From contig JACIXQ010000012.1 of assembly GCA_014360465.1 (NCBI GenBank), positions 1-43,238 of the forward strand: 43,238 nucleotides of DNA, in the 5' to 3' direction. The notes under the pieces were generated by a model, which was not told the origin of the DNA, did not search any database, and worked only from the letters and a program-made list of their open reading frames with translations. Numbering within the stretch: position 1 is the stretch's first letter; the number at the start of each line of letters is the position of its first letter. The translations under genes were made by a program, and so were the position numbers. Positions 23,482-33,696 of the stretch are shown piece by piece. The DNA comes from a bacterium. GTDB taxonomy: Bacteria > Armatimonadota > JACIXR01.

Positions 23482-24234
23482 TTACCCCTCCTTAAGAGAT
23501 TCTAAAGCATACATTATTCTTTCTATCATCTTTATATACTCGTCAAATCTCTTTTCTATTTCATCTCGCCCGAGCTTTTCCTTTCTTTTGCGTAAATCGC
23601 TTAGCCAATTGACGATTTCCTCTCTCACGAAGAACTCCCTTACCATCTTTTGCAATATCTCTTGTTTGTCCTTACTTGCAAACCCTTTAAGGAAAAATAG
23701 AGCCGATAGAAGATGGGAGAAGGAATTAAACGACTTCATAATGACCCTTATAAGGGCATCTCTATCTTTATAGGAGCGGAAGTAAGCCTGCTGGAGACGG
23801 ATGTAGTTGAGCTTCCACTCCCTCTCCATCTGTATCCGTAGGTCATCGGGGGAAAGCTCTATTTCATTAAATGGATCCTCTCCGTATAGTGTGATGTGTT
23901 CCTTTTTAATGTTGAGATATTCTATGGGAAAGGTGTCCAGAGAAGTTTTGATGTAATCAAGTGTGAGAAAAAGTGGTTCAATTAAAGCTCTTCTATTAGC
24001 TCTTTCCACAAGCGGTGCAACTTTCTTCAATAAATGTATATCAACTTCCTTGACTATTAGCATAATGTTCACATCGGAATGACCGGGAAGGAAATCATCT
24101 CTTAGCACGCTTCCATAAATTATGATGCTGAGCAAGTTTTCTCCGAGCGTGTCCTTTAGAGCGAGACAAAATTTTTTCAGCTCGTCCTTCGCCTTTCTGG
24201 GCAACCTTTCAAGCGAATCTATTTTCTCCACCAA
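23482..24234 (-). CDS. Nucleotidyltransferase-domain protein
   Basis: LLSIIIYGSVLRDDFLPGHSDVNIMLIV matches the GSxxRxxxxxxSDxD-type NTase motif (SDVN variant), followed by a helical C-terminal half. Confidence 0.75.
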   Translation of the reverse strand: MVEKIDSLERLPRKAKDELKKFCLALKDTLGENLLSIIIYGSVLRDDFLPGHSDVNIMLIVKEVDIHLLKKVAPLVERANRRALIEPLFLTLDYIKTSLDTFPIEYLNIKKEHITLYGEDPFNEIELSPDDLRIQMEREWKLNYIRLQQAYFRSYKDRDALIRVIMKSFNSFSHLLSALFFLKGFASKDKQEILQKMVREFFVREEIVNWLSDLRKRKEKLGRDEIEKRFDEYIKMIERIMYALESLKEG

Positions 24235-24257
24235 GGGAAATCACCTCCCAATTATAA

Positions 24258-25233
24258 TCACCAGCTTCCTGAAGCGCCTCCGCCTCCACTTGAACCACCT
24301 CCAAAGCCTCCAAATCCTCCCCCACCACCAAACCCGCCACCCCCGAACCATCCACTACCACTATCTCCTCCCCAGAACCACCAGAAACCATCTTTTTTCT
24401 TCTTGCCTCTTCTTCTGTCAATGCTTTTTGTAGTTTTCAGAAATCCCCATAGAAAAAGAATCAGCACGAAGTAAAAAATCCCCATAATAATTATGGGTCC
24501 CTTATCCACTCTTTCGCCTTGGGAAAGAGGGTTGAGTACAAAGCCAGTGAAAGATCCAAAAAGGAATAGAGAGAAAAATAAGAAAAATAGTAAAGGAAAA
24601 CAGCCTTCTTTGATAAAGTTTTTGCTGGAATGGATAATTCCCAAGATGAGGGTTAGCATTGGGAAAACGAAGAGAAAAAGAAAGGCAAGAAAAGTAAGTT
24701 GGTTAAACAAAATGAGAGAATTTTCTGGTGGAATGTTTTCCACTGGCATCTTCAGATTGTTATGTGAGGCTATTATATGGGCTACCCTATAGGTAGCACG
24801 AAGGAGTGCAAGTCCGTATTTCCCCGCTTTTAGAAAAGGCACCATTATCCTTTCTGATTATCTCTCCACAGAGCCCATCGGGGAGAATATCCTCCAGACC
24901 GTATCCCACTTCAATTCTTATCTTTTTTTCTTTTAAAGAAATGAGGATCAATACACCGTTGTCCTTTCCCTTTTTACCTATTCCCCATTGCTGAAACAGT
25001 TTATTGGCAAACATCTCTATGCTTTCACCCTCAAGGGTTTTGATTGTTACGACAGCTATTTCCGCCCCAGTTTTTTCTTCAATAAATTTGATAATTTCCT
25101 CCATTTTCTTTTTGGATTCATCGTCAATGACGCCGGCGAAATCGTTGACATAACCAACAGGTTGAGGGAAGGAAGCAGGTCTGGCAAGGGAAATGAAAAA
25201 GCCAAGCAGAGTAAGGAAAAGGAAAATTCTCAT
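24258..25233 (-). pseudogene. TPM-domain (YgcG-like) protein, frameshifted
   Basis: ORF 24787-25284 gives PVGYVNDFAGVIDDESKKKMEEIIKFIEEKTGAEIAVVTI...GYGLEDILPDGLCGEIIRK; the other frame (24258-24845) continues MVPFLKAGKYGLALLRA and ends with a Gly/Ser-rich tail. Frames join if one G near 24849-24850 is removed. Confidence 0.75.
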
Positions 25234-25346
25234 TCCCGAAAGAGAAGGCGATTTAAAAATTCGTCGGCTTGGTGGTATTAACATTTATTCATTTATCACC
25301 GATAATAAATATGTTACAAAAATTAACGAAAGGGGTGAAATACTTT

Positions 25347-26549
25347 ATGCGTTTACAATTGTTTTTGCTCGTACTCCTGTTGGTTCCATTGCTTTTGGCT
25401 CAATATGAGCGTCCGAAGAAGAAGCTGATAGAGTATGGCTGGGATGTTCCCTATACCGATTTCGTGCGGCGTCATATAGGGGATATGGAGAAGCGTCCTT
25501 TTGATGGAATTGTCCTTAGGTTTAAAGGTGGTTGGAAGGCATCTCCAGCCCATATATTCCGCAAGAGCGTCGCCGACCCAAAGGAATATGAGGAGGACCT
25601 AAAAAATCTGAAAGCGACGAAATTCACCAGATTTACCGATAATTTTGTCCTGGTCTGGGGAACGAGGGAAAAGGACTGGGATTGGTTCAACGAGAACGAC
25701 TGGAAAGCCACCGAGAAAAACATCCGCTTGATAGCATCCGTTGCCAAAGCAGGAGGATTGGTCGGCATTTGTTTTGACCCAGAGCCCTATGATGGGAACC
25801 CTTGGCATTATCCGAGTTTGCTGAATGCGAAGACCAAATCTTTTGAAGATTACTGGAAGCGTGTGAGGGAATGTGGTGCACGATTTATCCGGGCGCTCCA
25901 GAGCGAATTCCCTAATATTCGCATACTTACTTTTTTCCAAACAAGCATCTTTCCTGATATCGTAGACATCGCTGACCCTGCCAAGAGGATGGAGAGCCTT
26001 TCCCAGCACGGCTATGGTCTTTTACCTGCTTTCCTGAATGGGATGTTGGATGCGGCTAATTCGCAGGTTATTATCATAGATGGCAATGAGCCTGCCTATT
26101 ATTACCGCGATCCTGATGACTATTTTCGTGCCTACCACCTGATGCGGCAAAGGGGACTGTCTCTTATTGCGCCTGAGAATAGAAAGAAGTATACACTACA
26201 GGTGCAAGCGGGATTCGCCCTCTATCTGGATTATTATTTCGGCTTAATACCGAAGGAATATGAATGGGGACGCTTGAGCCATTTCCTTGCTCCCGATGAG
26301 AGGACCCGATGGTGTGAGCACAATGTCTATTATGCCCTTTATACCACCGATGAATATGTCTGGTGTTACAGCGAAAGAATGGACTGGTGGGGTACGCAAA
26401 AGGGGTCCGATTGGTATGGTTTAATCCCTCAGGGGGCAGAGGAGGCGATTCGTTCTGCGAGGAATAAGATAGATAAAGGTGAACCGTTGGGCTTCGGTAT
26501 AAAAGATGTTATAGAAGCTGGGCAAACGAGGATGCATGCAGGGCAATGA
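25347..26549 (+). CDS. Secreted putative glycoside-hydrolase-like TIM-barrel protein
   Basis: Signal peptide MRLQLFLLVLLLVPLLLAQ; acidic strand-end motifs GICFDPEPY, VIIIDGNEPAYYY; RBS aaaggggtg. Confidence 0.6.
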   Translation: MRLQLFLLVLLLVPLLLAQYERPKKKLIEYGWDVPYTDFVRRHIGDMEKRPFDGIVLRFKGGWKASPAHIFRKSVADPKEYEEDLKNLKATKFTRFTDNFVLVWGTREKDWDWFNENDWKATEKNIRLIASVAKAGGLVGICFDPEPYDGNPWHYPSLLNAKTKSFEDYWKRVRECGARFIRALQSEFPNIRILTFFQTSIFPDIVDIADPAKRMESLSQHGYGLLPAFLNGMLDAANSQVIIIDGNEPAYYYRDPDDYFRAYHLMRQRGLSLIAPENRKKYTLQVQAGFALYLDYYFGLIPKEYEWGRLSHFLAPDERTRWCEHNVYYALYTTDEYVWCYSERMDWWGTQKGSDWYGLIPQGAEEAIRSARNKIDKGEPLGFGIKDVIEAGQTRMHAGQ

Positions 26550-26629
26550 GAAATGAGGTTGATTAGATTTACGATGTTCGTTATTATTATTTAATGTAAG
26601 ATTAGTTCTCGTAAAAGGAGAGTGATTGC

Positions 26630-27943
26630 TTGGACGATTCAAGTATTTTGATCTGGCTTTTAGTAGCAGGAATCATTCTGTTCAATGGATTGTTGGCGGC
26701 AGCGGAAATAGGGGTGATATCCTTACGTAGGAGTAGGTTAAAGTATCTGGCGGAGGTAGACGAGCGGGCACGGATAATCTCGCAATTATTGGAGAAGCCC
26801 GAAATTTTCTTCGCTTCTCTTCAAGTATGGGTAACCCTTCTTGGTGTTGGCGGTGGTGCTGTCTCCACGCTTCTTTCTATACGGATATTTTCCTCTATCT
26901 TGGGTAAAGGGTATGAGGAGGTATCCGCTCTATGTGGTTCTCTATTGATGACTTTTCTTCTTCTCCTCTTTGGTGAGCTTGTTCCCAAGAACCTGGCAAT
27001 TCGCAAGGCGGAGGCATTTTCCTTAGCTTCTGCGAGGTTCATAAAATTCCTTTTCTTAGCTGCCTACCCAGCAGTGAAGGTGTTAGCTCCTATCAGTGCT
27101 TGGATAGCTTCATTGCTCGGTGGTGGAGACAAATTAGAAGGTGTGGAGACGATAACGGAAGAGGAAATCCAACTCCTCCTTGAGGAGGGTTCAAAGGAGG
27201 GGAGCATAGAGGAAGAGGAGAAGGAGATGATTGCCTCGATTTTCGATTTTACAGATACTACAGCTAAGGAGATAATGGTACCTCGTATAGATGTAGTAGG
27301 AGTAGAGGCGGATGATAGCGTGGAGAAAGTGTTGGAGGTTGTTTCAAAAACGGGATATTCGCGCCTCCCCGTCTATAAGGAAAATATGGACAACATCATA
27401 GGAATAGTGCATGCGAAGGACGCCATTCGCAAATATAGGGAAGGTAAACGGACAACACCAGCGAGACGCATAGCTCGCCCCGCATTTTTTGTCCCCGAAT
27501 CCAAGAAGATAGACGAGTTGTTGAAGGAAATGCAGAGGAAGAGGGCGCAGATGGCGATTGTTGTTGATGAATATGGAGGAACAGCGGGAATAGTAACACT
27601 GGAGGATATACTTGAGGAAATAGTGGGAGAGATAAAGGACGAGTACGATAAGGAAAGCGAACTCATCCAAAGAATTGATGAAAATACGGCGATAGTTGAT
27701 GCACGTGCGTTGATAGAGGATGTCAACGAGGAATTGGGATTATCCCTTTCCGATGAGGAAGCAGATACTATGGGAGGACTAATGTATGCCTTGTTGGGAA
27801 AGGTGCCGGAGGAGGGGGAAAATGTTGAGTTGGAAGATGCTATCCTGACTGTTGAGAAGACGGATGGCAAGCGGATCACCAAAGTGCGGATAACGAAAAA
27901 GGAACCTGTTGAGGAGGACGAACGAAAGGATAATTTTAATTAA
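26630..27943 (+). CDS. Hemolysin C/CorC-type membrane protein (CNNM domain, CBS pair, CorC_HlyC domain)
   Basis: ILFNGLLAAAEIGVISLRRSRL, FGELVPKNLAIRKAE, IMVPRIDVVGVEAD, VVDEYGGTAGIVTLEDILEEIVGEIKDEYD. Confidence 0.92.
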   Translation: MDDSSILIWLLVAGIILFNGLLAAAEIGVISLRRSRLKYLAEVDERARIISQLLEKPEIFFASLQVWVTLLGVGGGAVSTLLSIRIFSSILGKGYEEVSALCGSLLMTFLLLLFGELVPKNLAIRKAEAFSLASARFIKFLFLAAYPAVKVLAPISAWIASLLGGGDKLEGVETITEEEIQLLLEEGSKEGSIEEEEKEMIASIFDFTDTTAKEIMVPRIDVVGVEADDSVEKVLEVVSKTGYSRLPVYKENMDNIIGIVHAKDAIRKYREGKRTTPARRIARPAFFVPESKKIDELLKEMQRKRAQMAIVVDEYGGTAGIVTLEDILEEIVGEIKDEYDKESELIQRIDENTAIVDARALIEDVNEELGLSLSDEEADTMGGLMYALLGKVPEEGENVELEDAILTVEKTDGKRITKVRITKKEPVEEDERKDNFN

Positions 27944-28055
27944 AGGAAACTCAATTGCGGAAAATGCCTTATAGATGTAGGGAGCGGATTTGCATTTCCA
28001 AAATATTTCATATGAGTTAGGGAATTCTGCCATTTCTTGAAAGAAAAGCGGGAAA

Positions 28056-30230
28056 TTGTTAAAATTTAAAAAAGAAATGTTAAGGATAATTAAGATATTG
28101 TTCAAGATAACCGGCTCATTCCTTCTGTTGTGTTTTGCAGGATTGGTGGGTTATTTCCTGTATTGTATGGCCAGTGTCCGTTCCATATCTCTGGAAAACA
28201 CGGATACATACAGCCAGGTTCTTGCTAATGCAACACAGATTTACGATAGGAATGGGAACCTTCTTGCGGACCTCTCTGGCGAGATGCGAGAATATGTTCC
28301 ATTGAGCGATATACCTCCTGCCCTCCAGCTGGCAACTGTTGCGAGCGAAGACCGCCGTTTTTTCCAGCATAGCGGTATAGACCTTCGGGCTATTTTAAGA
28401 GCTTTTTATTATGATTTGAAGCACAGGAGGATAGTAGAAGGTGGTTCCACAATAACCCAGCAGCTCGCACGCAACCTCTATCTTTCCCAGAAAAGGGTTC
28501 TCTCACGGAAGATGCAGGAAATGGCTATCGCAATCCGCTTAGAGCGGCTATATAGCAAAGAGGAGATATTAGAGATGTATTTGAACAAGGTATATTATGG
28601 CAATGGGGCTTATGGGGTAGGGATGGCTTCAAAGATTTATTTCGGGAAACCCGTGAGCGAACTAACTTTGGGAGAGTGCGCTATGCTTGCCGCTATTCCC
28701 CGTCGTCCTAACGATTACAACCCTTATAGGAATCCAAAGCTCGCTCTCAAAATGAGGAATACGGTGCTTGATAAGATGGTGGAATTGGGATTCATAACGA
28801 GGGAGGAAGCGGAGAAAGCGAAGAATGAGTCGCTTCGTTTAGCCTATAAACAAGCCCCACAAACGACGAGGTTCAAGGCGCCATACTTCGTTTTCTGGAT
28901 ACTTGACCAGTTGGCTGATAAGTACGGTGAGGACTTCGTCTATAAGAGTGGATTAAAAATATATACTACACTCGATTTGAGGATACAGAATATCGCTGAG
29001 GAAGCGGTTAAAAAAGGATTGGAAAAGGGAAAAGCATTCAATGCACATCAGGCTGCTCTTGTTGCTCTTGACTACAGGACAGGTTACATTGTCGCAATGG
29101 TGGGAGGTAAGGACTTTTCGGAAAGCCAGTTCAATAGAGCTGTTCAAGCGGTTCTTCAGCCGGGTTCAGCGTTCAAGATATTCGTTTACACAGCAGCTAT
29201 AGACAACGGCTTCAAACCAACCGATAGGGTAGTGGATACGCCTGTTTCCTATAAGACCGCGAATGGATACTGGCGTCCCAAAAATTCGGATGGGAAATAT
29301 AGAGGAAGTGTAACCCTCAAATATGCACTTGCACAATCAATAAATGTCGCTGCCGTCAAATTGGCGGATAAGATAGGGATTAAAACCGTCATAGATTATG
29401 CCCAGAGGATGGGGATTACCACACCCCTCCAGCCTTATCTCTCAACCGCGATAGGTGCAAGTGGAGTGAGGGTTCTGGATATGGCATCCGCAGTTGGGGT
29501 CATCGCAAACAATGGAGTTCGTTGTCTACCGCAGGGTATCTTGAAAATAGAGACAACCAATGGAGCTATTTTAGAGTTTAATAAGCCTGTTTCTTATCCG
29601 GTTATTTCTGAGGAAACGGCGAAAACGATGCAGATGATGTTGAGGGAAGTCGTCTTGAGAGGCACAGGTAGGAGAGCAAGTGTTGTGCCAGGGGCAGCCG
29701 GGAAGACGGGAACCTCGGATGACTTCAGGTCAGCTTGGTTCGTTGGTTATACTCCCCAGCTTGCTTGCGCGGTTTGGGTGGGCAATGACGATTACTCACC
29801 TATGTCAAGGGTCTTCGGCGGCACTATACCTTGCGAGATATGGGCTGATTTTATGAAGCGTGCCTGCCCTCTCTGGTCCGGGAACGAGTCTATTCAGTCG
29901 GAAAGCGGGGAAATGGTGAGAGTGCGGATTTGTGATGAGACCGGAATGCTCGCGACCCCCTTCTGCCCTTCTACACACATTCAGGAGTTCCCCAAGGGTT
30001 CTGTCCCAACGGAAAAATGTAATATACATACAGGTAAATTAGTGGAGGTTACTATTTGTACCGAATCGGGGAAAATAGCGACGCAATATTGTCCATCTGT
30101 CAAGAAAGTAAAAGTTCCCTTAGATGATATGCCCACGGAAACTTGCGATATACATACCGGGCCCTTAAACGCTGTTCAGGATGATAAACCTCAAAATGAA
30201 ACAGTTGAGAAACCCTTGGGAAATCAATAG
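28056..30230 (+). CDS. Penicillin-binding protein 1A, bifunctional transglycosylase/transpeptidase
   Basis: EDRRFFQHSGIDLRAILRAFYYDLKHRRIVEGGSTITQQLARNLYL; transpeptidase motifs SAFK and KTGTSDDFRSAWFVGYTP. Start TTG 28056 or ATG 28077. Confidence 0.95.
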   Translation: MLKFKKEMLRIIKILFKITGSFLLLCFAGLVGYFLYCMASVRSISLENTDTYSQVLANATQIYDRNGNLLADLSGEMREYVPLSDIPPALQLATVASEDRRFFQHSGIDLRAILRAFYYDLKHRRIVEGGSTITQQLARNLYLSQKRVLSRKMQEMAIAIRLERLYSKEEILEMYLNKVYYGNGAYGVGMASKIYFGKPVSELTLGECAMLAAIPRRPNDYNPYRNPKLALKMRNTVLDKMVELGFITREEAEKAKNESLRLAYKQAPQTTRFKAPYFVFWILDQLADKYGEDFVYKSGLKIYTTLDLRIQNIAEEAVKKGLEKGKAFNAHQAALVALDYRTGYIVAMVGGKDFSESQFNRAVQAVLQPGSAFKIFVYTAAIDNGFKPTDRVVDTPVSYKTANGYWRPKNSDGKYRGSVTLKYALAQSINVAAVKLADKIGIKTVIDYAQRMGITTPLQPYLSTAIGASGVRVLDMASAVGVIANNGVRCLPQGILKIETTNGAILEFNKPVSYPVISEETAKTMQMMLREVVLRGTGRRASVVPGAAGKTGTSDDFRSAWFVGYTPQLACAVWVGNDDYSPMSRVFGGTIPCEIWADFMKRACPLWSGNESIQSESGEMVRVRICDETGMLATPFCPSTHIQEFPKGSVPTEKCNIHTGKLVEVTICTESGKIATQYCPSVKKVKVPLDDMPTETCDIHTGPLNAVQDDKPQNETVEKPLGNQ

Positions 30231-31926
30231 GGGGCGAATAAGGGGACTATTTTACTTCACCTCCGCTCTTTTCCTTCTCCTTGTTTTCACTCTTTGGTAT
30301 CTACAGATATTCAAAGGGGAGGAGATGAGACACCTTTCTGAGAGCATCTGTATAAAATTGGCTACTATACCCCCACCAAGGGGCTTAATATTGGACCGCA
30401 ACGGACGAGTAATCGCTACAAATCTCAAGAAGTATCGGATACTTCTAATCAGGAAAAAAGTTGAAAGGGAAAGTCTCCAGCGTCTTGCCCAGATACTCAA
30501 AGTGCCCACCTCGGTGCTTGAAGATAGAATAAAGAAAAGAGCGATGTTTGATGTAGTGGAGTTGGCAAGGGACATCCCCTTTGATGTTCTCGTTCGCCTG
30601 GAGGAAGCCCTTCCTTACCTGCCACCAATAATCATAGAAGAGGTCAATCAAAGATATTATCCCCATAATTCGCTTGCTGCTCATCTTATTGGTTATGTCG
30701 GGGAGATATCCAAAGAGGAATTGGAGAGCAAAAAAGCTGACGGTTACCAAATGGGGGATATCGTTGGTAAGACTGGGCTTGAAAGACTCTATGAGGAAAA
30801 ATTGAGGGGAGAGAAGGGAGGGCAGAGGATAGAGATTGATGTCAGGGGACAGATAAGGCGCTTGTTGGAGAGGTTGGAGCCCAAAAGCGGAGAAGAGCTT
30901 CGCCTTACTATAGATTTGGACATCCAGAAGGCGGCGGAGGAGGCGCTGGCAGGAAGAAGGGGAGCTGTGGTCGCTATGAACCCTAACACGGGTGAGGTGC
31001 TTGCCCTGGCTTCCAGTCCATCATTTGACCCGAATATTTTCGCATCGCCACAGGGAAATGAAAAGCAGCGCCTCGCATTATTGAAGGACAAGAGACATCC
31101 TTTCCATAACAGGGCGATAGGTGGTGTATTTCCTCCTGGTTCAATATTCAAGATAATAACTGCAGTAGCTGGCTTGGAAGAAAAGGAAATTTCGCCCTAC
31201 ACAACCATAAATTGTCCTGGGGGATTACAGGTCGGAAGAAGGTTTTTCCGTTGTTGGCGAAGGCACGGTACGGTCGACTTTCTCACCGCGGTAGAACAAT
31301 CCTGCGATACATACTTTTATAGGGTAGGGTTACTTGTAGGACCTGAAAAATTAGCTGAATGGGCAAGGAAATTTGGACTCGGAGAAAAAACGGGAATTGC
31401 ACTGCCGGGGGAGGCGGAAGGATTTGTCGCTGATGAAGAATGGAAGAGAAAAACTTTTAACGAACCCTGGTATGCTGGTGATACGGCGAATATGGCAATC
31501 GGACAAGGTTTCACCCAACTTACTCCTCTCCAAGCTTGCAGGATGGTCTCCGCTATAGCGAATGGTGGTTATCTTGTCCGACCCATCATCGTATTGGGAG
31601 AGAAGGAAGAGAAAATCCCTATTGGAATTTCCCAATCAACAATAGAGCTCATAAAAGAGGGAATGAGGAGGGTTGTTATGAACCAGAGGGGAACTGGCGT
31701 GGCAGCAAGGGTTGCGGGAATAAGTGTGGGAGGGAAAACAGGTAGCGCTGAGGACCCGCCTCGCAAACGAACCCACGCCTGGTTCGTTTGCTTTGCTCCA
31801 GTAGAAAATCCTCAAATAGCTGTGGCTGTAGTGGTTGAGGAAGGAGGAAAGGGAGGAAGTGTCGCTGCTCCTATTGCCAAGAAAGTGCTGGAAGCTGCTT
31901 TCCATTTACAAACAGCGAAGCGTTAA
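30181..31926 (+). CDS. mrdA: Penicillin-binding protein 2
   Basis: ERRYYPHNSLAAHLIGYVGEIS-like dimerisation region; GSIFK active site; KTGSAEDPP; 50-nt overlap with the upstream PBP gene. Confidence 0.9.
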   Translation: MINLKMKQLRNPWEINRGRIRGLFYFTSALFLLLVFTLWYLQIFKGEEMRHLSESICIKLATIPPPRGLILDRNGRVIATNLKKYRILLIRKKVERESLQRLAQILKVPTSVLEDRIKKRAMFDVVELARDIPFDVLVRLEEALPYLPPIIIEEVNQRYYPHNSLAAHLIGYVGEISKEELESKKADGYQMGDIVGKTGLERLYEEKLRGEKGGQRIEIDVRGQIRRLLERLEPKSGEELRLTIDLDIQKAAEEALAGRRGAVVAMNPNTGEVLALASSPSFDPNIFASPQGNEKQRLALLKDKRHPFHNRAIGGVFPPGSIFKIITAVAGLEEKEISPYTTINCPGGLQVGRRFFRCWRRHGTVDFLTAVEQSCDTYFYRVGLLVGPEKLAEWARKFGLGEKTGIALPGEAEGFVADEEWKRKTFNEPWYAGDTANMAIGQGFTQLTPLQACRMVSAIANGGYLVRPIIVLGEKEEKIPIGISQSTIELIKEGMRRVVMNQRGTGVAARVAGISVGGKTGSAEDPPRKRTHAWFVCFAPVENPQIAVAVVVEEGGKGGSVAAPIAKKVLEAAFHLQTAKR

Positions 31927-32071
31927 GATGGAAGAATAAAATCAATAACGAGGACTTGTTGAATGTCCTTGTAGTTTAATCCTGGAAAATTTAATCAGCA
32001 TCGGTCAAGAGAGCCTTATTAGGGGTATTAAGCAATTTCATAACCCGGTATCAGACATTCTTTCTTAAATT

Positions 32072-33484
32072 CTATTTAAATCTCAAGGAGTAAAGGTCAG
32101 CATCCTCCATTACGAAGCGAAGGCGAACTATTTTCCCGGAGAGAGCAGACAAACCAGAACCATTCTTCCAGGAGACTACGCCTTCTATCTCGTCACCATA
32201 TATTTCTTGGCATTCATCAAGGGTAAAGCCGGGGATGGGTTTACCCTCGCTGTCCAATATTTCAACAAGGATTTTACCTCCTGCGGAAGTTGAGTAATTT
32301 AGGACAAGGTTGTTTCCTTTGAACTTCAGGGGATGGGTCAAGAATTCACCCCCAGGGTAAGAAGCATGGATGGAGACGAAACCGTCAATACGCAAAGTGT
32401 AGCGACGCAACCTGTTTTGCTCACCATAATAACCCTCGTTTGAATAAAGGGAAAGCTCGTTAGGAGCGTTGGGTAATTTTGATTTAGTAGCTAAAATTCC
32501 CCAGGCAGTCATATTATTCCTGTTAACCCAGCGCTCTGGTATGGGACCCGGGCGGATAAAAGCTTCCTCCCAGCGATGCCAATGAACGCCATCCCTGCTG
32601 GTCATAAATAAACCATCAGAGAGCCCGCCGGGAACCGCTTTCTGTCGGTCAGGGAAGAATCTCATCGGGAAACCGATATAAATGTGGGGAGCGCGGAAAT
32701 GAGGGATAATAGCGTTTGTATAAAGGTGTTGATCTGGGGCAGAACCATATTCAAGGAATCGGGGTTCAGTCCAATTGATGAAATCCTTTGAGGTGGAAAG
32801 CATAATATCCCTATATCCACTCCGAAATTGCCTAAAGTATGCCACATAACAACCTTTAAGCTCGTCCCAAAAGGCGAGATTTTGGGAATCAAACGCTCCT
32901 TTTGTGATAACCGGTGCATTCTTCATTAGTTTCCAGTGGATACCATCCGGGGATTGAAAGGCATAGAGTCCTCCCTCTCCTAATCCCAGCGCCTTATATC
33001 TTGCTTCTGGTGGGCAATTGGGGTTTTTGTCTTTAAAAGGAGTGAAATTATGTGTCCCTATACCTGTCTCTCCTTCACCTCGCCAGATGATATTATTATC
33101 CTTTGAACCGTTAAAGGAAAATAGACCAAGGTTTGGCTTTTTCCAATGAATACCATCGTCGCTCTCCGCATAGCAGACAACCTCGGCATGCCTTAAGAGA
33201 TAAGTCTTCAGGTCATGGCTGGAGCCCCTATAATACATCCTGAATTTACCTTCGTCTTCAAAAACCGTTACATACCCACAAGTATTCCCTTCCCAGGGTT
33301 GGTCAAAAACGATGACTACTTCTTCTGGTTGTGGATGATGGAGCATAAAATTAACACTTTCCATTTTTGCAATCAACCAATCGTCAACGAATAGTTCGAG
33401 TCGAGAGCCGATGTCCCTTACAATAGATGCTGTAGGGGGATTAATATTAGAAAGTAAAAGAAAAGGTGTTAAAGATAATAACAT
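32072..33484 (-). CDS. Secreted beta-propeller glycosidase-like protein (GH32/43-like)
   Basis: LELFVDDWLIAKMESV, FRMYYRGSSHD, SDDGIHWKKPNLGLF, DMTAWGIL-type repeats typical of five-bladed propeller glycosidase-like proteins. Confidence 0.6.
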   Translation of the reverse strand: MLLSLTPFLLLSNINPPTASIVRDIGSRLELFVDDWLIAKMESVNFMLHHPQPEEVVIVFDQPWEGNTCGYVTVFEDEGKFRMYYRGSSHDLKTYLLRHAEVVCYAESDDGIHWKKPNLGLFSFNGSKDNNIIWRGEGETGIGTHNFTPFKDKNPNCPPEARYKALGLGEGGLYAFQSPDGIHWKLMKNAPVITKGAFDSQNLAFWDELKGCYVAYFRQFRSGYRDIMLSTSKDFINWTEPRFLEYGSAPDQHLYTNAIIPHFRAPHIYIGFPMRFFPDRQKAVPGGLSDGLFMTSRDGVHWHRWEEAFIRPGPIPERWVNRNNMTAWGILATKSKLPNAPNELSLYSNEGYYGEQNRLRRYTLRIDGFVSIHASYPGGEFLTHPLKFKGNNLVLNYSTSAGGKILVEILDSEGKPIPGFTLDECQEIYGDEIEGVVSWKNGSGLSALSGKIVRLRFVMEDADLYSLRFK

Positions 33485-33696
33485 TGAACATCGACTCCCT
33501 TTTAAGAAATCTATCTAAAATTTAAAAGATTGTAAAGGAAAAAAACAAATTAAGCTCCAATGCGCCAAGAAAGGGGTTTCCCTTGGAAAAAGAGACATCG
33601 CTTTAAACCACAATGTTAGGTGGAGACTGGAGAAGCTCTCAAAATTATCCTTTTTGATTTTTCCTTTAGAGTAGGTTAAAATTAATTATCTTGATA

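Noticed and set aside
24258-24370. Gly-rich coding repeat as a distinct repeat element
   Set aside because: Gly/Ser-rich tails are typical of TPM-domain proteins.
27373-27882. 169-aa Ser-rich minus-strand ORF (and similar antisense ORFs such as 35632-36105, 25599-26009, 30789-31151)
   Set aside because: Low-complexity shadow ORFs opposite strongly supported genes.
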